A stretch of DNA of 64,000 nucleotides from the NCBI GenBank assembly GCA_014529385.2, contig CM043952.1, forward strand, positions 56,336,619-56,400,618. Reading direction: 5' to 3'. Within the stretch, counting starts at the first letter, position 1. Every line of letters starts with the position of its first letter. Shown piece after piece: positions 44,641 to 55,519 of this stretch. The stretch comes from Adiantum capillus-veneris. Lineage: Eukaryota > Streptophyta > Polypodiopsida > Polypodiales > Pteridaceae. The position numbers and the translations under genes were made by a program. Below the pieces are notes generated by a model, which was not told the DNA's origin, made no database searches, and was given only the letters and a program-made list of their open reading frames with translations.

Positions 44641-45540
44641 GAACATCATTGCTGCCGACAACCTTTCTGGATTCGGGATCCCAAAGTCTGTACCCCATCT
44701 CACCAGAATTACCATAGCCTAGAAAGATGCACTTTCTACTCTTTGGCTCAAGTTTGTTCCTAAATTCCTTTGGAACGTGAGTATATGCCTCACAGCCAAA
44801 GACTCTGAGATGCTTGTATGAGGGCATTTTGCCTGACCATACCATCTCTGGCACTGAATCCTTCTGCAAAACCTTGCTAGGAGATCTATTTACAAGATGA
44901 ACAGCTGTTGATACAGCTTCAGCCCAAAACCCATTTGGCAGCTGTGCATTAGACAACATACTTCTGACCTTCTCTTGTATGGTCCTATTCATCCTCTCAG
45001 CAACACCATTTTGAGGAGGATTGTAAGGAGCAGTAAGTTCATGTTTGATACCTTTTGACTCACAAAAGTCCTGAAAGGCCTTTGAAACATACTCTCCACC
45101 ATTGTCAGTGCGTAAGCATTTAAGCTTCTTGCCACTCTGATTCTCCACAAGTGTCACAAATGTTTTGAAAACACTAAACGCTTCATCCTTGTGCTTGAGA
45201 AAGTAAACCCATACTTTCCTCGAGTAATCATCTATAAATGTCATAAAGTAGGAAGCTCCCCCTAGAGATAGGTTAGGCATAGGTGCACACAAATCACTAT
45301 GAACAAGTGCCAACTGTGTATCTCTTCTACTGCTTCTATGCTTATGTGGCTGCTGTGTTTGCTTACCATACAGACAATGTTCACAGAATTCAAAATCATC
45401 AAATGAAAAGCCAGGCAAATAACCAGAATGAGACAAGATTTCCATTCCCTTCTTGGACATATGTCCTAACCGGCTATGCCACAAAGAAACGTTCGGCTAC
45501 TCCGTTACATTGATTACATTTTTAGAGACATTTGATACAT
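44641..45540 (-). pseudogene. Copia element 2 integrase
   Basis: Open frame with zinc module LWHSRLGHMSKKGM (here preceded by Met) and core HSDLCAP, RTDNGGEYVS and GVAERMNRTIQEK. It ends with KVVGSNDVH, where the deletion joint brings in RT-thumb sequence out of frame. The integrase core looks intact; its expression as a separate product is not expected. Confidence 0.85.
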
Positions 45541-46034
45541 AAATCATGTAAAGTGTGATACACTTTCCGGCAATGTGATCAACAGGAACATAGCTCTAAC
45601 AGGTTCATCAAACTTGATACCTTGAGCTGACAACTGACTGTAGATTGTGTTGAATTCATTCAGATGATTGGACATAGGTGTCCCTTCTTTCATCTTCAAG
45701 TCAACAAGCTTCTTAAGCCAGTATACCTGTGAAGCTGCACTCTGCTTCTCATAAAGATCACTAGGTTTAACCATGCTTGATAAGCCGACATCTCGTCTGC
45801 TACATTGAAGTAAACGCTTTCTGCCAAAGTCAGCATAATGGTAGAAAGTGCCAATTCATCCATTTCGCTCCATTCATCTTCGTCCATATCTTCTGGTTTT
45901 ATCCCCTTGAGCTTTATAGGTTTTATCTGCTTCTTTTGTACCAACACGTGCCAAATCTGCTGCTTCCACAATGGGAAATTGGTTCCATCCAGCTTCTTGA
46001 TATTGTAAAGAGCAGTGTCGTGTGATCCAGCCAT
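45541..46034 (-). pseudogene. Copia element 2 gag fragment
   Basis: Starts at the ATG 46034 (MAGSHDTALYNIKKLDGTNF). A frameshift near 45763 separates the frames 45696-46034 and 45544-45774. The zinc knuckle and protease are deleted; the frame runs into pre-integrase sequence at about 45555. Confidence 0.85.
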
Positions 46035-47120
46035 AGCTACGCTTCACAGTAGTTTACTTTCTTGGGAGAAATTCGACAGAGTTTCCCCTGTAAACTGACC
46101 TCTGAACCAATATCAACCTGTCAAATGAACCAAGAAAGCTTCAGATTCTGCATAAATTTCGGCAGAGTCTCCTTTGTAAAATGGCTCTGGTGTACTCAAA
46201 AACAGACCAAAAAACAGCTCAAAAAAAAACTGTCTCTCTGACACTGTAAGCTGGGTAAACCTGTCCTGCACCTGTACTGTCTCTCACTGTCCTGTAAGCA
46301 TAGACTGCGACAATACCTCAACGGCAGTAAAGCAAAGATGCAATCCCAACTGTCTAACTCACAGTCAGTACATCCTAGCTGCCTATCTAAGGGTGCTTGA
46401 AAGATCGCTCCAAGACCTGCATCACCGAAAGGATCTCAACATTCGAGAATCCCCTAGCTCAATAAAACCTCACTCGACCCTCAACAAAGGCTGCAGTAAA
46501 TCTGACAGTACATAGACTTCCCACAAAGTCATACATCCACAAATTTCCCACTGTATGTTGTAACCGCTGTGGCGGTTGTTTGCTGTGTGACTCACAGCCA
46601 ACAAACCCTCAACAGACATACATCATCTCTGACAATACATCCCATGTGGAAGTACCTGCAATGTCAAGATGAAATCTGGAATATCAAGCAGCAAACACAA
46701 GCTACCTGATGAACTAGTGGATGTCGCCTATAGTCTGTGTGTAGATGCGCCCGTGTCGTATGTGACACGCCTCCAAGAACTGTGAGCCGTCCTTCGATGT
46801 GTAGACAGCCACAAATCAACACTCTGGGAGTGTCGATATCCTCAGCACCTGCAGTCGTAGGCTGAAAACCCCAAATTTGCAGAGTCGGATCTGCACCCGC
46901 TAAGACCACTTAGTCGAAAATGGCCTGCGCAGACCTTTGTCGAAGCCGAACGGTGGCCGAGATGACCTCAGAATGAAATTCTGACAACACTAAGTCCTTC
47001 GGGCACTCCCACGAGATTTGGGGCCGTGTCTTCGCCTGTCGAATTTCACTCCAATCTGAGTTGGTGACTCTAGCCTCCTGCAGTGCTACCCCGAGCCTCG
47101 ATCTGAGCTCTGATACCAGT

Positions 47121-47312
47121 TGAAGGAGTACGAGCGGAAGTGCGACGCGAGAGAGAGTGCGAGAAGAAGAGCACGATGATATGGTGAACTCGCTCTACTG
47201 TAATGTGTAGAGCATAGTGAGTTCTTATTAGGTTTTTACAAAAGAATATGTGTACATACCTGGCGGCCCTCCCGCGTACCTGGGCGACCACATTGAGCTT
47301 TATACCCCAACA
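47121..47312 (-). repeat. 5' LTR of copia element 2
   Basis: 192 bp, with a tRNA-iMet PBS (TGGTATCAGAGC on the minus strand) at 47107-47118 just inside. Confidence 0.95.
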
Positions 47313-48305
47313 TTTGGGATGCTGACCATAATTAGCAAAGAATGGAGTGTCATTGTAGGAGAATTCTACTTGGGTAGGAGCTCGACCCAATTATCTTGGT
47401 GATAATTGATTGTACAATGGAGATGTTGTTCCAAAACTTGATTCACTCTCTCTATTTGTCCATCACTTTGTGGGTGATTGGTTGAGGAGAGGTCGATTTG
47501 TACTCTGAGTAGCTTGGATAAGCTTTTCCAGAAGCTCGAGATGAATTGTGGGCCTCGATCAAAAACTATGTCATCCGATAATCCGTGATAATGATAGATA
47601 TGTTGTAGAAAGAGTTTAGTCGTACCTTCTCTGGTGATGGTTTTAGTGATTGAAATGAAGTGTGCCATCTTTGTAAACCAATCCACGACCACTAAAATGG
47701 AGTCAAATCCTTGTGACAAGGGTAGCTCTACAATGAAATCCATGGAGATGGATGACCATGGCTTGCTTGGAATGGGCAAGGGATGGGGTAACCCATGAGG
47801 ATGAGGATGAGGGGCCTTTGATCTATTGCAAGTTTCACAAGTCCCTACATACTCCTTGACAAGCTTCCACATTTGAGGCCACCAAAAATCACGGGATAGA
47901 AGCTCAATTGTCTTATTAACCCCAAAATGCCCTACTGATGGAAGATCATGCCTCTCCTAAATTACCTCCAAGCGTATTGGTCCTTGTGGAATATAGAGAA
48001 TACCCTTATAGTAAATTAGTCTATCAATTTCTTGAAAGTCCTCATTAACCCCTTATCCTTGTAGTCGTTGTCGAATATTCTGGGCAAGTGGGTCCTTGGC
48101 AATTTGCTTCTTCACTTTAGAAAGAAAAGTAGAATCTTCATGAGCTTGGATTATGGTGGCGTTTACCATTATCTACTCAAGTTTCAAAATCACTGATTCT
48201 TGTTGATCAAACGCTGTGTCGCTTTCTCTAGGTGCAAGGTAGGATCTTCTTGATAAGGCATCTGGCTTACCTTGTGGATAGCAAGGCCTATAAGAGATAA
48301 TGAAA
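47313..48305 (-). pseudogene. Chromovirus integrase, N-terminal and core
   Basis: Minus-strand frame 47872-47366 begins WKLVKEYVGTCETCNRSK (zinc-binding domain C-terminal part), then SMDFIVELPLSQGFDSILVVVD, VFDRGPQFISSFWK and HPQSDGQIERVNQVLEQ, i.e. Asp, Asp and Glu of the catalytic triad. It continues as EFSYNDTPFFANYGQHPK to the copia insertion. The zinc-binding N-terminus lies upstream (48305-47873) with several stops (for example FQEIDRLIYYKGILYIPQG). Confidence 0.88.
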
Positions 48306-48612
48306 TCAAAACCTGAATAGGATACCACGCCACCTGGCTTGGCGACAATTCAAGACGCGGGATTCCATGAAGTATTCCAAAATTCTAGTGATTTGTATAG
48401 ACAGTGATCTATGAGATCCTTCAAGTAGGTGACACCAAGTTTTGAAAGAGTCGATGATTGCTAAGAGCTCTTTGTCCTGGATTTCATGATTGATTTTTGC
48501 AGTCGAGAACTTGCGGGAATGAAAAACCATTGGATGTACTCCACCATCCTCACCTACTTGGGATATAATAGCGCCAAGGGAAAAATCTGAAGCATTTGTT
48601 TCTAGGATGAAA
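48306..48612 (-). pseudogene. Chromovirus RNase H fragment, fused to Tat gag
   Basis: Reads FILETNASDFSLGAIISQVGEDGGVHPM, FHSRKFSTAKINHEIQDKELLAI and then EYFMESRVLNCRQARW. The open frame begins at 48695 in Tat gag sequence (FLEGLLNKGLHAILYSKK) and passes in frame into RNase H at about 48615. This in-frame fusion is the third inversion breakpoint, not a natural protein. Confidence 0.85.
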
Positions 48613-48986
48613 GACACACACTCTTTTCGGGTTGTATGTTTCTTGCTATACAATATAGCATGAAGTCCTTTGTTTAGTAGTCCCTCTAGAAACAATGATA
48701 CTAATCTTTCCTCTGCAGGTATTTCTAGTTATGGGCATCTTGCAATGTATTGCTTCATTCTAGTTGCACAATCCCTAACAGACTCACTTTGTTTCTGTTT
48801 GAAGCTATAGATTTGAGCTACCATGTTATGTTTGATTCCCATTTTGGAATATGCAATTAATGTATTTAAGTCCATGATTGACATTGGTCGAATGTTTTGG
48901 AACCATGTCAATGATCTTCCTTCTAATGTCATTCCAAATCCCTCGAACTGAGTATGGAAATCAAATATGCGTTCTACTCTTAGCAC
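48613..48986 (-). pseudogene. Tat-like gag, N-terminal half
   Basis: Retrotransposon gag domain: FDFHTQFEGFGMTLEGRSLTWFQ, YSKMGIKHNMVAQIYSFKQKQ, SVRDCATRMKQYIARCP, then after a stop EIPAEERLVSLFLEGL. The next part of gag is at 28756 on the plus strand. The region 48987-49450 upstream shows decayed gag-like sequence on the minus strand, without a long frame. Confidence 0.78.
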
Positions 48987-49450
48987 TTGCTTAAATCTTG
49001 CTAAGTGGTCATATGGATCCCCAGATCCACTGTATTTTCTGACCCATTTTTGAAATCAACTGTTCTGACACGTCTATTTGGTTCAACTCCCGGTCTCCTG
49101 GCAGTTGGTCCTATGCCGAGTCCTTCAAACCAGTCTGTTGGAAATAGTGACTCATGTAGCCCTGGACTGGCTTTAGTGTCACCCGGTTTTCTTCATGATG
49201 AGGTAGTTTCTGATTTTTTAACATTTCTCTCAAAAGATCTCCCGCGGAGTTCATCTCTTGGAATAGTTTCTGGTTCTTGACCCAATATCCAATCCCTTAT
49301 GGAGTATCCTTGGCATTTGGTTTTTTCCACCTCCTCAGGACTCATCATAACAAAGTTATTGTTATAAAAATCCCTAAATAGGTAGTTTGGTAGATTGGTT
49401 GAACCCTTGTTTTTTATTTTGAAGATATAGATTATCTTAATGGGTGCTAA

Positions 49451-49972
49451 CTATCGTGATTTGGCATGAGAAGTCCATAGAAGATCTTTGACATTTTTAT
49501 CCTCCCGACAGTAGACTCCGACCCTCGGATTATCCGTGCTAAGCCGTTTCAAAGGCTTCAAGTCAACTTGATCGTATCTGTCGCATTCTAAAGTCGGTGG
49601 TCCTTCTTTTGCTGCCATATCTAGAATTATGGTATTTACTTCTAACCCCCATTTGTCTATCACATCAGGGTTTTCAACTTGTAAATATTGAGTTTCATTT
49701 TTATCCATATACATTTTTCCTTGTTTGTTTTCCCTTATTTCCTCTTCAAACTCTATGTCATGGTCATCAATGCGAATAGTATTCTCTTCATTAGGACCCA
49801 GGTAAACCTGAGCTCCATGGAAATTAGTCTTATAAAAGGTGAGTATGTGCTTATATCGCACTGTTGTTCCGGTTCCTGAATGATTTGAATAGGAAGACAT
49901 TTCAGATGTTGATTTTGAAAAAGTATCTGAGACTTCTTCAAAGATAGTGTCCAAGTGATTGCCTTGATTCAC
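49451..49972 (-). CDS. Tat-like element 5' ORF (173 aa, function unknown)
   Basis: ATG-started frame, acidic overall (IRIDDHDIEFEEEIRENKQ), upstream of gag in element sense. It has no recognised domain. It may be the N-terminal part of the gag polyprotein or a separate leader ORF, as found in Ogre-like giant elements. Because the rest of the element is decayed, survival of 173 open codons is notable but not proof of function. Confidence 0.45.
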   Translation of the reverse strand: MNQGNHLDTIFEEVSDTFSKSTSEMSSYSNHSGTGTTVRYKHILTFYKTNFHGAQVYLGPNEENTIRIDDHDIEFEEEIRENKQGKMYMDKNETQYLQVENPDVIDKWGLEVNTIILDMAAKEGPPTLECDRYDQVDLKPLKRLSTDNPRVGVYCREDKNVKDLLWTSHAKSR

Positions 49973-51980
49973 ACTCTCTTATGTGGATACTCTACTAGCG
50001 GTCTCTCCAAATATGCCTTGATTTGCTAGTATATGACCAGATCTAAGGTTCATATAGACTTGTGAAGCCTTGGATAGAGCACTTACCATCGGATTTACTT
50101 GTTATCAATTTCTTCCACTTGACGTGATTGCAACTCTTGTCAAGCTTTCAATTCCTTGTCTACAACCTGATTTCTGTATCAGTTTTAATCAAGTTAGGTA
50201 TTCTTTCACAAAGACTGTACAATTTTTACTAACTATTGTGAATGCTCTATGTGTATCTCTTCAAATTGAGCTAAGTGAGTCAACAAATGAGATTTTCATA
50301 TACTACTTTTGCAAAAAGCCAAAGGACTAATCTGCAACCCAGAAACTGAGTGAACATGTACCAAATTGGATCCGATTGAAACCAAAATTGACCGGTGGCC
50401 TTATATTATGTTGTTCTAACACTGTACAAGCTCAAAAGTTCAAAATAGTGTCTCTGTGTATCAAAAGTAAATAATCGTGATTATTTACTATTCTCAAATG
50501 TTTGCACTTTTGGCTTGTTTTACCAAGTAACCAACTTGTTAAGGTCTTTGGACAAGTTTCACTGAGTTTGAATAAAATTTGTCCAAGTTATCAACTATTT
50601 CGTGTCCGTAGACTCAGTTTTCGAGAATCCAACTTAAGTCTCAGTTTTGTGATCCAAATTTAAGAAAAATTGATTTGTATGGTCTACTTGATATGCTTGA
50701 CCTTGTGGAATATTCAAAGGTGCAAAAATGTCTAATTTTCTAGCAAATGTATATAATCACGATTATTTACTCCTTCTAAATTTATGCAATTTTTTACCAC
50801 AATCTTGACACCGATTGGTTAAACAACTCAGCTTAAGCTCCCTAGCTATGTTTCATCAAGTTTGGATAATTCCTGTTCAAATGGTCAACTGTTTTGTGTT
50901 TGCAGACTGACTTTATAAATTTGGCCACAATTTTCACTCCAATGATCCAAATCTTACCAAATTTGATTTGTGGGCTTAATATAACATGCTAAAACTAGTG
51001 GTATACTGGGTTGGTCAAAAAAGTTGAAAAATGGGACAAAAGTAAATAATCACAATTATTTACTTCTGATAAATTTTTGCATCTTTTTGGTCATATGAGC
51101 ATGTACACATGTTTAACACTTCAATATAAGCCTATGAGTCAAATTTCACTGACTTTGAACAAAATTTTTCCAACAATCAGTACAGATTTTAGTTTTTACC
51201 AAGTTTTTGGTCAGTTTGGTGATACAAATTCTATGAGCCTTTACAAAAGATGTTTGTACATATGCATAGAGTCTTTGATATAGTAAATAATCGTGATTAT
51301 TTACTTTTGGCCTAAATTGAGCACTTTTTTCAACTTTTTCAGTGGACAATCTTTTTATGATCTATTTTAAGCCACTGAGTCAAGTCAAAACTTAATTGGC
51401 CTAAAATATCAAGAAAAAGTAAATAATATGAGTTTTTGCAAACTCTTGAAATTTTACCAATAATGCATCCTTAAGCTTACCCACTGGTTCATACAACTTT
51501 TACAGCATAATCTCTAGTCGGATTCAATGGTGGTGGTCAGTCTTCTGGTGCTATTTCTAGCCGTAGACCTAAAACTCTGCACTTTCACATAAACAACTCA
51601 CAATTGATGCTTTTGGATAGAGCAATGTTCTGAGATCCCACTTCGGGTTCTACTTACCCTACTCCTAGGTTCTATTGCAATGGGGTTGTGGAAAGTGTTC
51701 ACAAACACTCGTTTTTTTGTTTTTTTATGGTTTTTTGGGCCTTGATCTTAAGACTTGTCTTGTCCTTCAATCATTCTCCAAATCCTAATATAATCCTACA
51801 GTCCTACAATCCTAAAAGGTACTTAGCAAAGTACAACCTACTTTCAAGCTACCTCTACACAGCAAAAGACGACATCTATGTGGTTTTAAAAAGAAAGTTT
51901 TGACTCTAGGTGATCCTAGAGGAAGTTAAAGAATAACTTCACAAAACGCTCGTGTTTTTTCCTAATTTAGGTCTCTTCGA
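49973..51980 (-). other. 5' leader of Tat-like element with palindrome array
   Basis: About 2 kb between PBS and first ORF, AT-rich and non-coding. It contains four 22-bp palindromes (cluster 2) and a half-site near 51420. Between palindromes there is weak similarity (AAATTTTTGCA, TTTGAACAAAATTT-like stretches), so the leader may have grown by tandem duplication of a module of about 285 bp. Confidence 0.6.
50467..51304. repeat. Periodic 22-bp palindromes, cluster 2 (four copies)
   Basis: Copies at 50467-50488 (perfect), 50749-50770 (one mismatch), 51042-51063 (one mismatch) and 51283-51304 (perfect). Consensus GTAAATAATC-RY-GATTATTTAC. Spacing is 282, 293 and 241 bp. Confidence 0.93.
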
Positions 51981-51998
51981 TCCTCGGTAACGGTGCCA
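51981..51998 (-). other. tRNA-Asp-type primer-binding site of Tat-like element
   Basis: The minus strand reads TGGCACCGTTACCGAGGA two bases after the LTR CA end. It is close to the tRNA-Asp complement, typical of Tat/Athila elements. Confidence 0.85.
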
Positions 51999-52000
51999 AA

Positions 52001-52900
52001 TGTGGGACAAGTGTCTAACCTCACTCCTATCTTATTGCACACATAGCGAGAACCACGAATATAATTTTCAATCCATGGGACGAAGCTGACTCGACTAGTG
52101 AATAGAGGCTACAAGAGGTTTTCAATCTTTTGGAAAACAACAAACAATTTGCATCTATCTCAAGCTACACTCAAATGACAGAAATCACCAAAAACTAGTC
52201 ACTCATGACAAACAAATCACATCTGTTACTGTGTCAAACGACATCCAAACGATATGAAACTTCTAGGACATGTTTATAAGACCTAAGCACACATGCTTAT
52301 GGTCCCAAATCTTACTTTAGGTCAAGTGAAAAATTAACGGTTATTAACAGCAGTGAGTGTTTGACCTAGCTGTTTTTGATCCAGAATGCATCTAAATGCT
52401 TAGCAATGATGCCCCAATATCCCGTCTATACTTATTTTATGATTTTGAAGCTTAAATTCCTACTTATGATAAAATTAAGTGACGGATCGGCAACGCCAAA
52501 AGCTATGGATTACCATGAAATGCTTATGTCAATGCGTAGAGCTCTTACCTATGGTTTCAACACAACAGACGACACTGCAACGTGACAATCGGGAAGGGAG
52601 TAGGAAGCGCAAAAAGGAGAGAAGTGAGCGACGTTAGCTCATGCTGTGTTTCTATTATCCAAAACTTTTAAAATACTTACAAAAATTGGCTTTTATATTT
52701 TAGCCAAGGATTTTGTGGTCAAAACTAATAATCCGGGAGCTCTAACTAAAGACAGGTTGATACAATATGAAAGCTTGTAGCCCCAGCTCATCAATTACAC
52801 TATTTATCTGGAAAGTAGGAGTTACAACATTAGCTACAACATTAGTGTTTTTACAATAAAAGCTCCAAAAAATGTTATCTGAGTTAGCTTGCTACTAACA
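52001..52900 (-). repeat. 5' LTR of Tat-like element (900 bp)
   Basis: Inverted partner of 41893-42800. It starts TGTTAGTAGCAAGC at 52900 and ends TGTCCCACA at 52001. TATA-like TATAAAAGCC is present near 52700 on the minus strand. Outer flank in element sense is ACCTT, matching the flank of the other LTR. Confidence 0.88.
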
Positions 52901-52919
52901 AAGGTTCTAAAAGTATCAA

Positions 52920-53126
52920 GAAGATTCTAGAAATAGCTAGAAGAATCTAGTTCTAGAAGCTTGAAGAGGAATCTTGGAGAAGAATCCTTCAAGATTCTAG
53001 AATCTTTTAGAAGTTTGGAGAAGATTCTAGAAGAATCAAGAAGTTTTTGAAAGGCTTTAGAAAGTTGAAGAAGAATCTAGAAGGTTCTAAAAGAACTAGA
53101 AGGATCATGAAGGTTCTAGAAGATTC
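52920..53126 (+). promoter_or_regulatory. Cluster of heat-shock elements (HSF-binding sites)
   Basis: Perfect alternating GAAnnTTCnnGAA units at 52920-52932 and 53020-53032, and a four-unit GAAGGTTCTAGAAGATTC at 53109-53126. Partial sites lie at 52951-52963, 52995-53008, 53089-53101 and 53149-53156. Heat-shock factors bind trimeric nGAAn repeats. The cluster lies 65-270 bp upstream of the TATA box. HSF control is inferred from known binding rules, not tested. Confidence 0.75.
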
Positions 53127-53188
53127 TAACCTCCTCAAGAATAACCTAGAAAGTTCTAACCTCCTCAAGTATTTTCCTCAAGCACTAG

Positions 53189-53196
53189 TATATATA
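53189..53196 (+). promoter_or_regulatory. TATA box of chromovirus LTR
   Basis: TATATATA followed by GGGG, about 60 bp downstream of the last heat-shock element. Confidence 0.65.
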
Positions 53197-53360
53197 GGGG
53201 TCTTGGGCCACAAGCCCCTCAGGCTTGTCAACACTTTTTGTGAGGCTCTTATGAGGAAATCCCTCTCCTAGTTCTTGTCTTATATTCAAGTCTTTTCCTT
53301 GCAATCAAGCCTTGTCTCGTACTCAGGCCATGTAATTCAAGTCTTGTATCAAGCTCTCTT

Positions 53361-53366
53361 AATAAA
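53361..53366 (+). terminator. Poly(A) signal in chromovirus LTR
   Basis: AATAAA in the R/U5 part of the LTR, 165 bp after the TATA box. Confidence 0.5.
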
Positions 53367-53472
53367 GTATTACATCTTGTAACCAAGATTAAGCTTATCA
53401 TCAAGTCTCAAGTTCTTGTACATTATGCGCGTCTCCTCTTGCTCTCTTGTAGCTCTATATGCGCTCATAACA

Positions 53473-55221
53473 AAATCCGTTTAATCCTGTTTTTTTGTCG
53501 AGTGGTCTTTTAAAACCCGGCCAGTGACTAAAAATAATAATTTTTTGTTTAGGTCATCCTAAAAAGTATGTTTCTTTTCAAAAACACCGAAAAGTATAAA
53601 AAGCTAAAAATAGCATAAAACAAAAAAAAATTTCTAAAATTGAACCATGGGTTCTCCTCGTCCATCGAAATACGAAAGCGGACCCAATTTTCACTAAAAG
53701 CACTAAAAATCAGCAGAAGCTAAAAATAGCATGACAAGCGTCCAAAAAGCAAGATTTTTACAAAGGACTCGTAAATTAAGGATCCGGCCTTGTTTTTTGC
53801 AAAAAAGCACCAAAAAGCATGAATTTTTTTTTAAAAATATAAATTTTCCCGAAATTGAACCAAACGTCCATCTTACCTATCAAAACATGGAAATGACCTT
53901 GCTTTTCACTTTAGAACCTCACAACTTTGTCAAACAAGCATTTTAAATAAAAAATAGACAAATCAAATATTGAAAACTATTTTTTTTATCTTTAAAGGAG
54001 ACCCAAAATTTGGCGATCTTACAAAATTCCTTCTACTGAGCATGGAAGTCCAAAACTTGTATGAAGAGTGAGACATGCACATATGGATGCCTTGACCTAG
54101 TGTGCTTCTTTGCAACACACTTTGCTACTTGCCCTACAATATGTCGCTCGGATATCAACGACTATCGATGAAAATAAACTAGTTATAAAAATATCGTGCA
54201 TCGACATAATCATCGGTATGAGAATCTATACAAACGCATCATTATGTCCGTTGATATAGCTGGAATCGGTATGTTGAGGTGTAGAGAGAGATGAGAGCGA
54301 TGAGACAAGAGACACACCATGTACGCTCCCAAAGGCTGATTCATATTGAGGACAAGAAACAAATATATAGGTGAGACCAAGTTGAGTAGAGTGAGCCATA
54401 TATAGATCCAAAATCCCCACTCAAACAAAGGTCTCTAGCTTTGGATGAAAAATCCCTTGGGGAGTTCAAGGGAAAAACCCAAGCTTCTATACAATGTGAA
54501 AATATTGATAACGTATCTGACCCTGGCAGTTATGTCTATGAAAGGAGATCCTGGATAGTATTTGAGTAATAATGATTGCAAAACATCTAACCTTCATCAG
54601 TTGCTTGGATATCTTGTAGAGATCTGGTTTTTGTACATTCTTAGTCCACTACATCAAGTAATGAGGCTACCTTAAATATACTATGGTTTAGATGATTTTT
54701 TCTCAGGCTTACAATAAAATCTAACCTTCTACTATGTGCATGGAGGCCTTGCTTAGATATGGCCCATGCTGCCATATTCTAGTTCATTATTCTTTATGAA
54801 TGACTACGTGAGATTTGGCAAAATATAAGATTTGAACTAAGAAGGGTATGGTGTTACTCTATCTCTGGCTGGGACTCCTCTGGCTTTGGCTAGTACTTCT
54901 AGGAGCTGATGGTTCGGCCTTTTTCTTTGGCTTCAAGGGAAACTCTTTATGGAATGTAGTGTAATGCTGGTAAACATGCATGACTGTGTAACTGCAAACT
55001 CTTGAATTCTAGCATAAAAGTAGTCGAAAGATAACCCTAGTTGATTCTAGCCTTGAAGGGCTCGACCTTGAGGCATATGGTATAGAATAGGACATACATA
55101 GGAGATAGACCGACTAGTGGCAAATGGAATTTCATAAGTGTCCGCTAAACTCTCTAACTTGAAATTTTACTGTAGTATATACAGATCACTTCAAGCTTAA
55201 TCATTTGTTTACTGATAACAG
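53473..55221. other. Unassigned AT-rich DNA
   Basis: No recognisable gene or element. Repeated AAAAGCACTAAAAA and AGCTAAAAATAGCAT motifs occur around 53580-53740. A short hydrophobic frame starts at an ATG near 54848 (MVLLYLWLGLLWLWLVLLG), but nothing supports it as a gene. It may hold introns of the gene whose terminal exon lies at 55222. Confidence 0.4.
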
Positions 55222-55404
55222 GGTCTACCAAGATATAGGTTGACTGCTCGAATGAGTACTACTCTTGATCCAATCAAGAGAGCACAGATCTCAAAAAAGC
55301 TTAAGGCGGCTAGGGCTGAATATATAGCAGCATTTGCGACAAAGAACATGGCATGGTCGAGGCAGAGAGCATATCTTAATCGACCTGCAAGAATAAGGAG
55401 ATAA
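55222..55404 (+). CDS. Probable terminal exon of an unrecognised gene
   Basis: A 61-codon open frame follows an acceptor-like site (TTACTGATAACAG) and ends at TAA 55402-55404. The encoded peptide starts GLPRYRLTARM and has a basic, helix-prone body (LDPIKRAQISKKLKAARAEY, then KNMAWSRQRAYL) and an RPARIRR end. The even mix of Lys, Arg, Ala, Glu and aromatic residues looks like real protein rather than chance translation. AATAAA lies 110 bp downstream (55514). I cannot name the family, and no upstream exon is certain, so this could also be a retained fragment of a gene. Only the last 50 codons follow an ATG. Confidence 0.35.
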   Translation, partial: GLPRYRLTARMSTTLDPIKRAQISKKLKAARAEYIAAFATKNMAWSRQRAYLNRPARIRR

Positions 55405-55513
55405 ATTATAAAGATACTTAAATAGAATATCATTGGCAGTTTGTAAACTGATGAAGTTCAGTGTGAAGATGTAACTGACTACCTAAGTCTTGTTAAAGTT
55501 CGCTCAATTTTTA

Positions 55514-55519
55514 ATAAAG
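55514..55519 (+). terminator. Possible poly(A) signal after the candidate exon
   Basis: AATAAA 110 bp after the TAA of the exon at 55222-55404. Confidence 0.3.

Larger units (their letters stand above)
43602..47312 (-). mobile_element. Ty1/copia element 2, internally deleted (3711 bp)
   Basis: Same family as 13700-19250. LTRs 43602-43793 and 47121-47312 (192 bp each, seven differences), TSD TTTGG (43597-43601 and 47313-47317). Two internal deletions: one fuses integrase to the RT thumb/RNase H region near 44637 and removes the whole RT core; the other, near 45555, removes protease and part of gag. It inserted into the chromovirus integrase gene. Confidence 0.95.
52901..53472 (+). repeat. Chromovirus LTR, main part with heat-shock elements, TATA and poly(A) signal
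   Basis: Begins with AAGGT, the target duplication of the Tat-like insertion, and continues the LTR started at 42958-42801. It holds a 250-bp cluster of heat-shock-element motifs, a TATA box (53189-53196), AATAAA (53361-53366) and a possible CA end at 53471-53472. The 3' edge is tentative. Confidence 0.65.
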
